Assembly: GCA_001920085.1 (NCBI GenBank)
Contig: MNJC01000071.1
Location: 1-36,744, forward strand
Direction of reading: 5' to 3'
From: Actinobacteria bacterium 13_1_20CM_4_69_9
GTDB taxonomy: Bacteria > Actinomycetota > Thermoleophilia > Gaiellales > Gaiellaceae
Length of the DNA stretch: 36,744 nt
The notes beneath the pieces were generated by a model, which worked only from the letters and a program-made list of their open reading frames with translations, was not told the origin of the DNA and ran no database searches. Position numbers and translations under genes: made by a program. Shown piece by piece: positions 29,631-36,744 of this stretch. How positions within the stretch are numbered: the first letter of the stretch is position 1; every line of letters begins with the position of its first letter.

Positions 29631-31626
29631 GATTGCCGGCTGAGTCGCGGGCAACGATGCGCACGGAGCGCACGCGACCATGGGCGTAGGAGAACGTCCC
29701 TGCGCGGACGGAGCGCACGACGCGCGCGCCGTTCACGATCAGAGTGACCTTCGCCGGCTCACTGACCCAGAAACGCAGTGCGCGAAACGACCTGGCGCGC
29801 AGCGCGGGCGGCGTCGTGTCGATGCGGAACAGCACGGTTCGTGTGGCGCTGCCCACCTCGCCGCTCGTCGTCAGCGCACCGGCGTACGTGCCGTCGTTCG
29901 TGCCCGCCGCGCTCCAGCCGACGCTCTGCTGCCCAGGCGGGAGCGTCGCCGAGAAGACGGGAGCGACGGTCTTGCCGGCACGCTGGACGTCGAGCTTCAC
30001 CGCGGCGACCCGCAACACCTCGAACGAGAACGTCACGTCGCCGTTCGTGACGGCGGGCGCGACGGCGAACCGCGTCACCGTCCGGTCGATCACGACGGGG
30101 ACGCTGGCGGACACACTCGTCTTGGCGTTCGCGGCGGTGAGGACGAGCTGAAAGTGACCTTCGGGGATGTTCGTGGCAGTGAGCTTGAACGCCTGCTTCC
30201 CCGGCTGGTGCCGCTGAGTGAAGAGCGTGGCGACATCGACGCCACCGGCGTCGCGAAGCGTGGCGGTCACCGTCGCAGCCGCGGTGAGCGTGTAGGAGAT
30301 CTGCGTCGAGTCGTCGATCGTGCGCGGCGTCGCCGTCAGCGACTTGATCGCCAACCGAGCCGCCGCCGACCCGATCACACCGGTCGCCGGCCGCACGTTT
30401 CCGGCGGAGATCGTCCACGTGTAGGAGCCCTGCGGCGCGACCGACGCGTCCCATGTCCAGTCGATCACGCTGCTCGTCCCGGTCCCGCTCGCCACGACCG
30501 CGCCGCCGGCATCGGTGACGCTCACAGTCCACGGCAACGTCGTCGACAGCCGTCCCTGAAAGCGGATCAGCCCGCCGAGCTGCCCTTGCACGGCCGGCGC
30601 GTACAGCTTCGGCAGCCCGGTCGTCGCGGCCTGTCGCGCCAGTGCGCCTAGCTGTGCATACAGCACTGCGCCGGGACAGGTCGTGAAACCGGTGTCGCGG
30701 TGACCCGAGACGGCGCGCAAGAAGACCGGCGTGCCGACGGGGAAGCGCGCATTCCCGCCCGAGTCGAATGTCAACGTCGAGAGCGGGTCGACATGCGAGA
30801 GGTCGAGCCGCCACGCCAGCAGGTTGACGAGTGCCGCCTTCTCCGCGGCCGTCGGCGCAGTCGTCTGGTAGGTCCCGATCAGCGCGACCCCGACGGAGCC
30901 GGTGTTGAAGCCCTCCGCGTGGGCACCGATCACGTTCTTGTCGACGCCGCCGTAGCGGCCCTCGAAGACCTGGCCGTACTTGTCGACGAGAAAGTTGTAG
31001 CCGATGTCGTTCCAGCCGTTGCCCTTGACGTGGTACACCTCGATCCCGCGCACGATCGCCGCGGACTGCGCGGCGGTGTACGAGTTCGAGCCGGCGGTGT
31101 GGTGCACGATGGCAAGCTGCACGGTGCGGGCGTAGCTCGGCGCGGCACGGCGGATCGATTCGTTCGCACTCCACGCCGCGCGCGAGATCAGCGGCGGCGA
31201 GCCGGTCATGGAGATGCGGCGCAGCGGGATGCGCTCCTCGGAGCTCGCGACGAAATAGGCGCGCAGGCGCGTGACCCGGCCGTGCAAGCGGTACGCGATC
31301 CGGTCCGACGAGCCGACCCAGTACGGGTTGCCGAGCCGCCAGCCGTGCGCGGCCCGCCCCTCCGCCGTTTCGACGTTCGGCAGATCCTCCGCCTCCGGCG
31401 CCGCGCGTTGCCAGCCAGTCCAGCCACGGGTCAGTGAGCGCGTGCGGAAATCGACCGTGCCGGGGCCGCGCCAGTGCAGGCCGACCATGTCGAAGCGCGC
31501 GGGCGGCGCCGCCGCGAGCGTGCGCTCTCCGTGGAGCGGCACCTCGCGCATCGTGATCGACGCCTCGCCGAATGCAGCAGCGGGCGCAGCGAAAAACATG
31601 GCGACGGCGACCAGAGCCAACTTCAC
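29605..31626 (-). CDS. secreted zinc N-acetylmuramoyl-L-alanine amidase (PGRP/amidase_2) with Ig-like repeats
   Basis: Exported cell-wall hydrolase of 673 aa with a signal peptide (VKLALVAVAMFFAAPAAAFG). An N-terminal beta domain of about 120 residues precedes the amidase, about 150-330: AIVHHTAGSNSY with His175/His176, EVYHVKGNGWNDIGYNFLVD, YGGVDKNVIGAHAEGFNTGSVGVALIG, and SGHRDTGFTTCPG with His309 and Cys317. These are the zinc ligands and active-site residues. The last 340 residues look like three or four Ig-like/FlgD-type modules (for example GSYTWTISAGNVRPATG and DGTYAGALTTSGEVGSATR). GTG start. Confidence 0.9.
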   Translation of the reverse strand: MKLALVAVAMFFAAPAAAFGEASITMREVPLHGERTLAAAPPARFDMVGLHWRGPGTVDFRTRSLTRGWTGWQRAAPEAEDLPNVETAEGRAAHGWRLGNPYWVGSSDRIAYRLHGRVTRLRAYFVASSEERIPLRRISMTGSPPLISRAAWSANESIRRAAPSYARTVQLAIVHHTAGSNSYTAAQSAAIVRGIEVYHVKGNGWNDIGYNFLVDKYGQVFEGRYGGVDKNVIGAHAEGFNTGSVGVALIGTYQTTAPTAAEKAALVNLLAWRLDLSHVDPLSTLTFDSGGNARFPVGTPVFLRAVSGHRDTGFTTCPGAVLYAQLGALARQAATTGLPKLYAPAVQGQLGGLIRFQGRLSTTLPWTVSVTDAGGAVVASGTGTSSVIDWTWDASVAPQGSYTWTISAGNVRPATGVIGSAAARLAIKSLTATPRTIDDSTQISYTLTAAATVTATLRDAGGVDVATLFTQRHQPGKQAFKLTATNIPEGHFQLVLTAANAKTSVSASVPVVIDRTVTRFAVAPAVTNGDVTFSFEVLRVAAVKLDVQRAGKTVAPVFSATLPPGQQSVGWSAAGTNDGTYAGALTTSGEVGSATRTVLFRIDTTPPALRARSFRALRFWVSEPAKVTLIVNGARVVRSVRAGTFSYAHGRVRSVRIVARDSAGNLSRTLKFP

Positions 31627-31654
31627 TGCACTTCAGGGTGCCTGCGGCGCCTGT

Positions 31655-31668
31655 CGGCCTCAAGGCCG
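31655..31668. repeat. small inverted repeat in the amidase/nfeD divergent region
   Basis: CGGCCT-CA-AGGCCG in the 61-bp gap between the amidase GTG (31626) and the nfeD TTG (31688). It lies just upstream of the nfeD -10 box, a possible operator for either gene. No further support. Confidence 0.3.
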
Positions 31669-31672
31669 CTGA

Positions 31673-31678
31673 TAGAAT
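31673..31678 (+). promoter_or_regulatory. -10 box for nfeD
   Basis: TAGAAT, 9 nt before the TTG at 31688, predicting a start site only about 3 nt before the codon. A -35 element is not apparent. Confidence 0.5.
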
Positions 31679-31687
31679 CCTTACGAG

Positions 31688-32971
31688 TTGAAGAACGCCG
31701 TTTTGCGGGGACTTTTACTCCTCGGAGCGATCTTGGCGTTCGCGTCGCCGGCCGATGCGGCCACGCCGCGCGTCCTCGCGATCCACTTCGACGCGGACGT
31801 CAACCCGGTGACGCAGAACTACATCTGCCACCAGCTGAAGCAGGCGGCGAAACAGCATTACGACGCGGCGGCGATCGTGCTCAACACGCCCGGGGGCCTG
31901 CTGCAGTCGAAGGACAAGATCGTGCTCTGCGAGCTCAGCTCGAAGGTGCCCGTGCTCGTCTGGGTCGGGCCGAACGGCTCGTTCGCGGGGTCGGCCGGCG
32001 TCTGGCTCGCCCAGGCTGCCGACTACCTCGCGATGGCGCCGGAGACCAACATCGGCTCGTCGACCCCGATCGACTCGAGCGGCGGCAACATCGGCTCCGA
32101 CCTCCGGCGCAAGCTCGTCAACCACGAGGCAGCCTCGCTCCGGGCGCTCGCCGAGAGCCACGGCCGCAACGCCAGGTGGGCCGATCGCGCCGTCCGCGTC
32201 GCGACGAACGCCACCGCCCGCGAGGCGAAGGCGATGAACATGATCGATGCGATCGCGCCGACGCTCCCGGCGCTGCTGCGCGAGTCCGACGGGGTCAAGA
32301 CGAAGCCGCGCGGCTTCGTGCTCCACCTCGCCGGCGCGCAGATCCACGATGTCCACCCCGGCTTCTTCACGCGGCTGCTGAACACGCTGATCGATCCGAA
32401 CATCCTGACGCTGCTGTTCCTCGCGGGCCTCGCGGGGATCGGCTACGAGATCTTCCATCCCGGCGTCGTGCTGCCCGGAGCGCTAGGGCTCGTCGCGCTG
32501 ATCACCGCGCTCTTCGGGTTCTCCGTGCTCCCGGTCAGCTGGGCCGCGTTCATCCTGCTGCTCGCGGGTGTCGCTCTACTCGTGCTGGACGTGCACGTGA
32601 CCTCGCACGGGGCCCTGACCGTGGCCGGCCTGATCGCGATGGCGGTCGGCGCGATCTTCCTCTTCCAGAACGCGCCCGCGCCGTATCACACGTCGACGCC
32701 GCTCGTGGTCGCGGTCGCCGTCGTGCTCGGCTCGGCCTGGGCGTTCGCCGTCGGCAAGGCATGGCAGGTTCGCCACAAGCCCGTCGAGGTCACGCCCGAA
32801 CGGATCGCGGGCTCGGTCGGCGAGGTTCGCCGCGACGGGCTGGTCTTCGTCAACGGCGAGCTCTGGCAGGCTCGCACCTCCGACGGTGGGCAGCTGCGGC
32901 CCGGCGACCGCGTCCGCGTGGAATCACTCGACGGGCTCGTCTTGACCGTCAAGCCGGAAGGGAGCGCATAG
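31688..32971 (+). CDS. NfeD-type membrane serine protease (ClpP-like)
   Basis: 427 aa, TTG start, signal peptide LKNAVLRGLLLLGAILAFASPADA. The ClpP-like domain (about 30-205) has the catalytic Ser102 in FAGSAGVWLA and Lys142 in LRRKLVNHEA, matching the Ser-Lys dyad and spacing of archaeal PH1510. Four or five membrane helices follow (about 225-355), then a soluble OB-like NfeD C-terminal domain (IAGSVGEVRRDGLVFVNGELWQA). The family cleaves the hydrophobic C-terminus of its stomatin partner, encoded next. Confidence 0.92.
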   Translation: MKNAVLRGLLLLGAILAFASPADAATPRVLAIHFDADVNPVTQNYICHQLKQAAKQHYDAAAIVLNTPGGLLQSKDKIVLCELSSKVPVLVWVGPNGSFAGSAGVWLAQAADYLAMAPETNIGSSTPIDSSGGNIGSDLRRKLVNHEAASLRALAESHGRNARWADRAVRVATNATAREAKAMNMIDAIAPTLPALLRESDGVKTKPRGFVLHLAGAQIHDVHPGFFTRLLNTLIDPNILTLLFLAGLAGIGYEIFHPGVVLPGALGLVALITALFGFSVLPVSWAAFILLLAGVALLVLDVHVTSHGALTVAGLIAMAVGAIFLFQNAPAPYHTSTPLVVAVAVVLGSAWAFAVGKAWQVRHKPVEVTPERIAGSVGEVRRDGLVFVNGELWQARTSDGGQLRPGDRVRVESLDGLVLTVKPEGSA

Positions 32972-32974
32972 GAT
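32969..32974 (+). promoter_or_regulatory. -10 box of an internal leaderless promoter for the slipin gene
   Basis: TAGGAT, then CCGTTC (6 nt), then ATG 32981. Its TAG is the stop codon of nfeD, so the slipin gene can be transcribed apart from the protease. Confidence 0.58.
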
Positions 32975-32980
32975 CCGTTC

Positions 32981-33748
32981 ATGAGCGCTGCGCTGATCGC
33001 CGTTGCGATCTTCCTCTTCCTGATCGTCCTGTTCCTCTTCTCGGCGATCAAGGTGGCGCGCGAGTACGAGCGCGGGATCATCTTCCGGCTCGGCCGGCTG
33101 CTGGCGAACCCGAAGGGACCTGGTCTCTTCATCCTCATCCCCATCGTCGACCGAATGGTCAAGGTCGACCTGCGCACCATCACGCTCACCATCCCCCCAC
33201 AGGAAGTGATCACGAAGGACAACGTCCCCGTCCGGGTGAACGCCGTGGCGTACTTCCGGATCGTCGATCCGAAGTCGGCAATCGTGCAGATCGAGAATTA
33301 CATGGTCGCGACGTCGCAGATCGCGCAGACGACGCTGCGCTCCGTGCTCGGCCAGCACGTGCTCGACGAGCTGCTGTCCGAGCGCGAGAAGATCAACTCG
33401 ATCCTGCAGGGAATCATCGACGAGGCGACTGCGCCGTGGGGCATCAAGGTCTCGATCGTCGAGGTCAAGGACGTCGAGATCCCGAGCAGCATGCAGCGCG
33501 CGATGGCGCGCCAGGCCGAGGCCGAGCGCGAGCGGCGCGCAAAGATCATCAACTCCGAGGGTGAGTACCAGGCCGCCGAGCGGCTGAAGGACGCGGCCCT
33601 CGTAATCGGCGGGCACCCGGTCGCGCTCCAGCTCCGCTACCTGCAGACGCTGCTCGAGCTCGGTGCGTCCCAGTCGACGACGATCGTCTTCCCCGCGCCG
33701 ATCGACCTCATTGCGCCCTTCATCGAGAAGGCGAACGGCGGCAGCTGA
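32981..33748 (+). CDS. slipin/stomatin-like SPFH-domain membrane protein
   Basis: 255 aa. One N-terminal membrane anchor (about 4-24), then the SPFH/prohibitin domain: AREYERGIIFRLGRLL, KGPGLFILIPIVDRMVKVDLRT, TKDNVPVRVNAVAYFRIVDP and QTTLRSVLGQHVLDELLSER. A coiled-coil (AEAERERRAKIINSEGEYQAAERL) follows, and a hydrophobic tail TTIVFPAPIDLIAPF, the type of site cut by NfeD proteases. It forms membrane-scaffold oligomers. The 3' end overlaps the galT-like gene by 4 bp. Confidence 0.94.
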   Translation: MSAALIAVAIFLFLIVLFLFSAIKVAREYERGIIFRLGRLLANPKGPGLFILIPIVDRMVKVDLRTITLTIPPQEVITKDNVPVRVNAVAYFRIVDPKSAIVQIENYMVATSQIAQTTLRSVLGQHVLDELLSEREKINSILQGIIDEATAPWGIKVSIVEVKDVEIPSSMQRAMARQAEAERERRAKIINSEGEYQAAERLKDAALVIGGHPVALQLRYLQTLLELGASQSTTIVFPAPIDLIAPFIEKANGGS

Positions 33749-34545
33749 GCGGCGAGCTTCGCCGCGAGCCCGAGTCGGGCCGGATCGCAGTGATCGCTCC
33801 GGGACGAGCGAAGCGTCCCGGAGCCGCACGCGCGTCGCTCGAACCTCCGACGCCGGAGGAGCTCGAGTCGTGCCCGTTCTGCGCGGGGCACGAGGACATG
33901 ACGCCACCGCAGACGCTCGTGCTCCCGGAGGACGGCGACTGGCGCGTGCGCGTGGTGCCCAACTTGTATCCCGCGCTCGAGCGTCAGGAAGTCGTCGTCC
34001 ACAGCCGGCGCCACGTGCGCTCGCTCGCCGAGCTCGAGGGCGACGAGCCGGAGCTGGTCGCGGATGCATGGCGACGCCGGGTGGCGGCACATCCGGGGTA
34101 CGTCCACGCACTCGTCAACGAGGGTCGCGAGGCTGGCTCCAGCCTGCCGCATTCACACTCGCAGCTCGTCTGGCTGCCGGAGCCGCCGCCTTCACGGGCG
34201 CGGCCGCGCCTCGAGGAGTTCGCAGCGCCGGCCGGATTGGTCGCGGGCTGCCCGTGGGCGAGCCGCCTGCCGTACGAGACGGTGATCGCTCCGGCGGACC
34301 ATGATGCGGCGGGCTTCGAGAGCGAGCTGCTCGCTCCCGCAGTGCGCCTGCTCGCCGACGTCGTCCGGCGGCTGCACGCCGCCGAGGGGCCCGTGCCGCT
34401 CAATGCCTGGCTCGAACACGACGGGCGTGACTGGCGACTCGTCCTGCTCCCGCGCCTCACGATCCTCGCCGGGCTCGAGCTCGGCGCCGGAATCTTTGTG
34501 AACACCCTGCCGCCCGAAGAGGCGGCCGGCCGGCTCGGCGGCTAG
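33745..34545 (+). CDS. galactose-1-phosphate uridylyltransferase-like HIT protein, apparent CTG start
   Basis: GalT-type nucleotidyltransferase, 266 aa if started at CTG 33745. The family opening ELRREPESGRIAVIAPGRAKRPG lies upstream of the first canonical start (GTG 33790), so that start would truncate it. CTG 33745 sits in a CTGA overlap with the slipin stop. Zinc pair Cys43/Cys46 (ESCPFCAGHE), and the catalytic SLPHSHSQLVWLPEPP with His136-Ser-His138-Ser-Gln140, the nucleotidylated histidine motif. No gal or Leloir genes are adjacent, so the substrate is unknown. It ends nose to nose with merR in a shared CTAG. Confidence 0.87.
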   Translation: MSGELRREPESGRIAVIAPGRAKRPGAARASLEPPTPEELESCPFCAGHEDMTPPQTLVLPEDGDWRVRVVPNLYPALERQEVVVHSRRHVRSLAELEGDEPELVADAWRRRVAAHPGYVHALVNEGREAGSSLPHSHSQLVWLPEPPPSRARPRLEEFAAPAGLVAGCPWASRLPYETVIAPADHDAAGFESELLAPAVRLLADVVRRLHAAEGPVPLNAWLEHDGRDWRLVLLPRLTILAGLELGAGIFVNTLPPEEAAGRLGG

Positions 34546-34856
34546 ACCGACTCCTCCGGCCTCGGTGCGGTAGGGCCCTGCTCGCGGAAGCGCCGCGCCG
34601 CATCGATTGCGGCGCCGAGGTTGAGGCCCTTGTCCTTCGCCTGCTTGATCAGCATCACCGTCTCGAGCGCGTCGATGTCGTAGATCCGCTGCTTCCTGCC
34701 CTTCGTGGGGATCTGCGCCTTGTTCGTCCAGTAGTCGAGCTGCATCTTCGAGATGCCGGCGATCTGGCAGACCTGGCCGAGGTAGAGCTCGACCTTGCCG
34801 AGGTGCTCGGCGAGGTCGATCGGCTCGAGAAGATCTACTTGTCGACTGGCTGCCAT
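34542..34856 (-). CDS. small MerR-family transcriptional regulator
   Basis: 104 aa from ATG 34856, which has GAGGA seven bases upstream. A longer ATG at 34940 would pass through promoter-like sequence. The winged helix is LYLGQVCQIAGISKMQLDYWTNKAQIP and RKQRIYDIDALETVMLIKQAKDKGLNLGAAIDAARRF. There is no C-terminal effector domain, unlike metal- or drug-sensing MerR proteins. The target genes are unknown. Confidence 0.88.
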   Translation of the reverse strand: MAASRQVDLLEPIDLAEHLGKVELYLGQVCQIAGISKMQLDYWTNKAQIPTKGRKQRIYDIDALETVMLIKQAKDKGLNLGAAIDAARRFREQGPTAPRPEESV

Positions 34857-34986
34857 GTCGTCCTCGTTTCCTTCGGAGGTGGAACCCCGGGTTTCAAAGG
34901 TATACAGCGCTGGTTCTCGGGAAGGAAGGGGTTCTTTCAAAATCTCACCCTTTAGAGGCAGTAATCCCGCAGATTTGTGGCAGGTC
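34857..34986 (-). promoter_or_regulatory. merR upstream region with TTTGAAA direct repeats
   Basis: The 130 bp between gyrA and merR is comparatively AT-rich. On the minus strand TATACCTT (about 34902-34895) is the best -10 candidate. TTTGAAA occurs twice, 43 bp apart (34941-34935 and 34898-34892), flanking it. A GAGGA ribosome site precedes ATG 34856. No clear MerR-type dyad was found. Confidence 0.35.
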
Positions 34987-35319
34987 TTAGGCTTCGGCCG
35001 GCCCGGTCCCGTTGCTCTCGGCGACAGCGTCGGCCTTGTCGTCGGCCGACTCGACCACCGGCGCGAGGCTCGATACGTGCTCGCCCTCGCGCAGCCGCAT
35101 GACGATCACGCCCTGCGTCGAACGCCCGGAGCGCTTGATGTCGTCCACGGACATGCGGATGACAGTGCCGCCGTCCGAGATCAGCATCACCTGGTACCCG
35201 TCGCGCACGACACGCGCGCCTGCGAGCTGCCCCTTCGTCTCGGTCAACTGCACCGTTTTCACGCCCATTCCGCCGCGGCCCTTCACGGGGTATTCCGACA
35301 CACGCGTGCGCTTGCCGTA
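34987..35319 (-). pseudogene. gyrA: out-of-frame 3' part of gyrA (last C-terminal-domain blades)
   Basis: Reads YGKRTRVSEYPVKGRGGMG, then QLTETKGQLAGARVVRDGY, then GGTVIRMSVDDIKRSGRSTQGVIVMRL and an acidic tail. This is the end of the GyrA C-terminal beta-pinwheel. It is in a different frame from the upstream gyrA part; the break lies near 35317-35324. GTG 35301 could only start an unnatural fragment of 104 aa. It is not an independent gene. Confidence 0.85.
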
Positions 35320-36744
35320 CCGCGCATCGCCTGCCCCTTGCGGGACACCATCAGCACGTCGTCGTTGCCCGACGAGTGCCGGACGCCGACGAGCTCGTCG
35401 CCGTCGCGCATCTTGATCGCGATGATCCCGTCGGAGCGGAGCGGCGTGTTGTAGGCGGCGAGCTTCGTCTTCTTGACCACGCCCTTCTTGGTGGCGAACA
35501 CGAGGTACTCGGCCTCCTCGAAGTTCCGGGTCTGGATCACCGCGCGCACCTGCTCGTCCTGGCGGAACGGCAACAGGTTCTGGATCGCGCGGCCCTTCGA
35601 CTGCCGCGAGCCGAGCGGCAGCTCGTGCACCTTGAGCCGGTAAACCTTCCCGACGTTCGTGAAGAACAGGATGTAGTCGTGCGTCGAGGCGACGAAGAGA
35701 TGCTCGATGTAGTCCTCGTCCTTGAGGTCCATGCCCATCACGCCGATCCCGCCGCGGCGCTGCTCGCGGTACGTCGTCACGGGTAGTCGCTTGATGTAGT
35801 TCGAGCGCGTGATCGCGATGACCATGTCCTCTTCGGCGATGAGGTCCTCGAGCTCCAGCTCGTCCTCGGCCTGCACGATCTCGGTGCGACGCTCGTCGGA
35901 CTTGCCGTAGATCCCCTTCAGCTCGAGCAGCTCTTCCTTGATCACGCCGTCGATGCGCGCGGGGTCGCCGAGGATCGCGCGCAGCTCCGCGATGCGCTCC
36001 TGCAGGTCGTCGTACTCCGTCTGGATCTCGTCGCCGGCGAGGCGCGTCAGCCGCGACAGCCGGAGGCCGAGAATCGCCTGCGCCTGGATCTCGGACAGTT
36101 CGAAGGTGCTCATGAGACCTTCACGCGCCGAATCGGTGTCCGCAGCGGCGCGGATCAGCGCAATCACCTCGTCGAGCCGGTCGAGCGCCTTCAGGTAGCC
36201 CTCGAGAACGTGTGCGCGCTTCTCGGCCTGCCGCAGCTCGTACTTCGAGCGACGGGTGACGACCTCACGCTGGTAGTCGAGGTAGTGCCGGATCAGCTCG
36301 AGCAGCGACAGCGTCTTCGGGACGCCGTCGACGAGTGCGACCGCGTTGTACCCGAACGTCGTCTGCAGCGGGGTCAGCTTGAAGAGCTTGTTGAGCGCAA
36401 CTTGCGGCACCGCCTCGCGCTTCAGCTCGACGTAGATGCGCATGCCGTCCTTGTCGGAATGGTCCTGCAGCGCGTCATCCGACATCGGCACTTCCGTGAG
36501 CGTTCCCGCCTTGACGAGGTCGGCGATCTTCTCGATCACACCGCCCTCGCCCGCCTTGCGTACGGCGTATGGAAGCTCGGTGATGATGATCGCGTTCTTG
36601 CCGCCGCGCAGCTGCTCGATGTGCGCGCGGCCGCGAACGGTGATGCGTCCGCGACCCGAGCGGTACGCGTCGCGAATCCCGCCGCGGCCGACGATCGAGC
36701 CGCCGGTCGGGAAGTCGGGGCCTTTGACATGCTTCGAGAGGCGC
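35283..36744 (-). CDS. gyrA: DNA gyrase subunit A, N-terminus outside window, C-terminal domain interrupted
   Basis: Breakage-reunion subunit of DNA gyrase. The frame is open from the right edge: HVKGPDFPTGGSIVGRGGIRDAYRSGRGR, then NAIIITELPYAVRKAG. The catalytic tyrosine is further upstream, off the window. The tower/coiled-coil (LIRHYLDYQREVVTRRSKYELRQAEKRAHVLEGYL) and the first C-terminal-domain blades follow, including the GyrA-box-like REQRRGGIG. After SRKGQAMR the frame breaks and the protein ends with 12 unrelated residues. About one blade is missing before the 3' fragment. Either a sequence/assembly error or a real truncation. Confidence 0.93.
   Translation of the reverse strand, partial: RLSKHVKGPDFPTGGSIVGRGGIRDAYRSGRGRITVRGRAHIEQLRGGKNAIIITELPYAVRKAGEGGVIEKIADLVKAGTLTEVPMSDDALQDHSDKDGMRIYVELKREAVPQVALNKLFKLTPLQTTFGYNAVALVDGVPKTLSLLELIRHYLDYQREVVTRRSKYELRQAEKRAHVLEGYLKALDRLDEVIALIRAAADTDSAREGLMSTFELSEIQAQAILGLRLSRLTRLAGDEIQTEYDDLQERIAELRAILGDPARIDGVIKEELLELKGIYGKSDERRTEIVQAEDELELEDLIAEEDMVIAITRSNYIKRLPVTTYREQRRGGIGVMGMDLKDEDYIEHLFVASTHDYILFFTNVGKVYRLKVHELPLGSRQSKGRAIQNLLPFRQDEQVRAVIQTRNFEEAEYLVFATKKGVVKKTKLAAYNTPLRSDGIIAIKMRDGDELVGVRHSSGNDDVLMVSRKGQAMRGTASARVCRNTP

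Noticed and set aside
29590..29700. Frameshifted BirA C-terminal domain downstream
   Set aside because: Other frames after the stop give only short unrelated peptides over the amidase gene's end.
1..36744. CRISPR arrays, tRNA/rRNA genes, insertion sequences, prophage or toxin-antitoxin genes
   Set aside because: No regular repeats with spacers, cloverleaf sequences, transposase or integrase motifs were seen by eye. A covariance-model and repeat scan would settle it.

Overview
The window is 36.7 kb of very GC-rich, gene-dense bacterial chromosome. Third codon positions are almost all G/C, GTG starts are common, and genes routinely overlap by 4 nt (ATGA, GTGA, and apparently CTGA). Leaderless promoters, a DGPF/ECF42 sigma module, LigD and the actinobacterial-style gene content point to an Actinomycetota genome. 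A deep lineage such as Thermoleophilia (Gaiellales/Solirubrobacterales type) is my inference. No tRNA, rRNA, CRISPR array, insertion sequence, integrase or phage gene is visible, so this reads as core chromosome.

Layout. (1) 1-2643: polX (running off the left edge) diverges from a polyprenol-phosphate mannosyltransferase across a 17-bp gap, followed by thioredoxin. (2) 2617-5758, minus strand: thiD-thiM-thiE-thiL, a thiamine salvage/assembly operon behind a TPP riboswitch. (3) 5774-12078, plus strand: VOC protein, MrfA-like DUF1998 helicase and GNAT (coupled), then a secreted pair (dimethylformamidase-beta-like protein plus an eight-repeat/PKD protein). (4) 12085-15924: a DGPF-DGPF-ECF42 sigma operon with a recognisable self-type promoter, then an NDH-2-like flavoprotein and a second GNAT. 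(5) 15961-19711: membrane HD-GYP protein converging on ligD (PE-ligase-polymerase order, no ku in the window). (6) 19712-19981: the only sizeable structured intergenic region, with DnaA-box-like 9-mers and strong hairpins. (7) 29014 down to 19982, minus strand: a tightly overlapped lipid block running sigma factor-fabZ-fabH-fabD-fabG-fabF, then HAD-GNAT-arginase-like, then accD-accA. birA diverges from its head. acpP, accB and accC are absent here. (8) 29605-34856: a secreted zinc amidase; an nfeD protease-slipin-galT-like plus-strand run; a convergent small MerR gene. (9) 34987 to the right edge: gyrA, lacking its N-terminus (off window) and carrying an internal C-terminal-domain deletion with a frameshift.

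The most distinctive signals are regulatory and translational. (a) A recurring TANNNT box sits exactly 6-7 nt before start codons, including two very short divergent regions. (b) At least three genes (ECF42 sigma, fabG, galT-like) have CTG as the only sensible start, two of them inside CTGA stop/start overlaps; a GNAT gene may be a fourth. (c) A sigma factor gene is translationally coupled to the fatty-acid synthesis operon, whose divergent partner is the biotin ligase needed by acetyl-CoA carboxylase. (d) The gyrA fragments need checking against reads.
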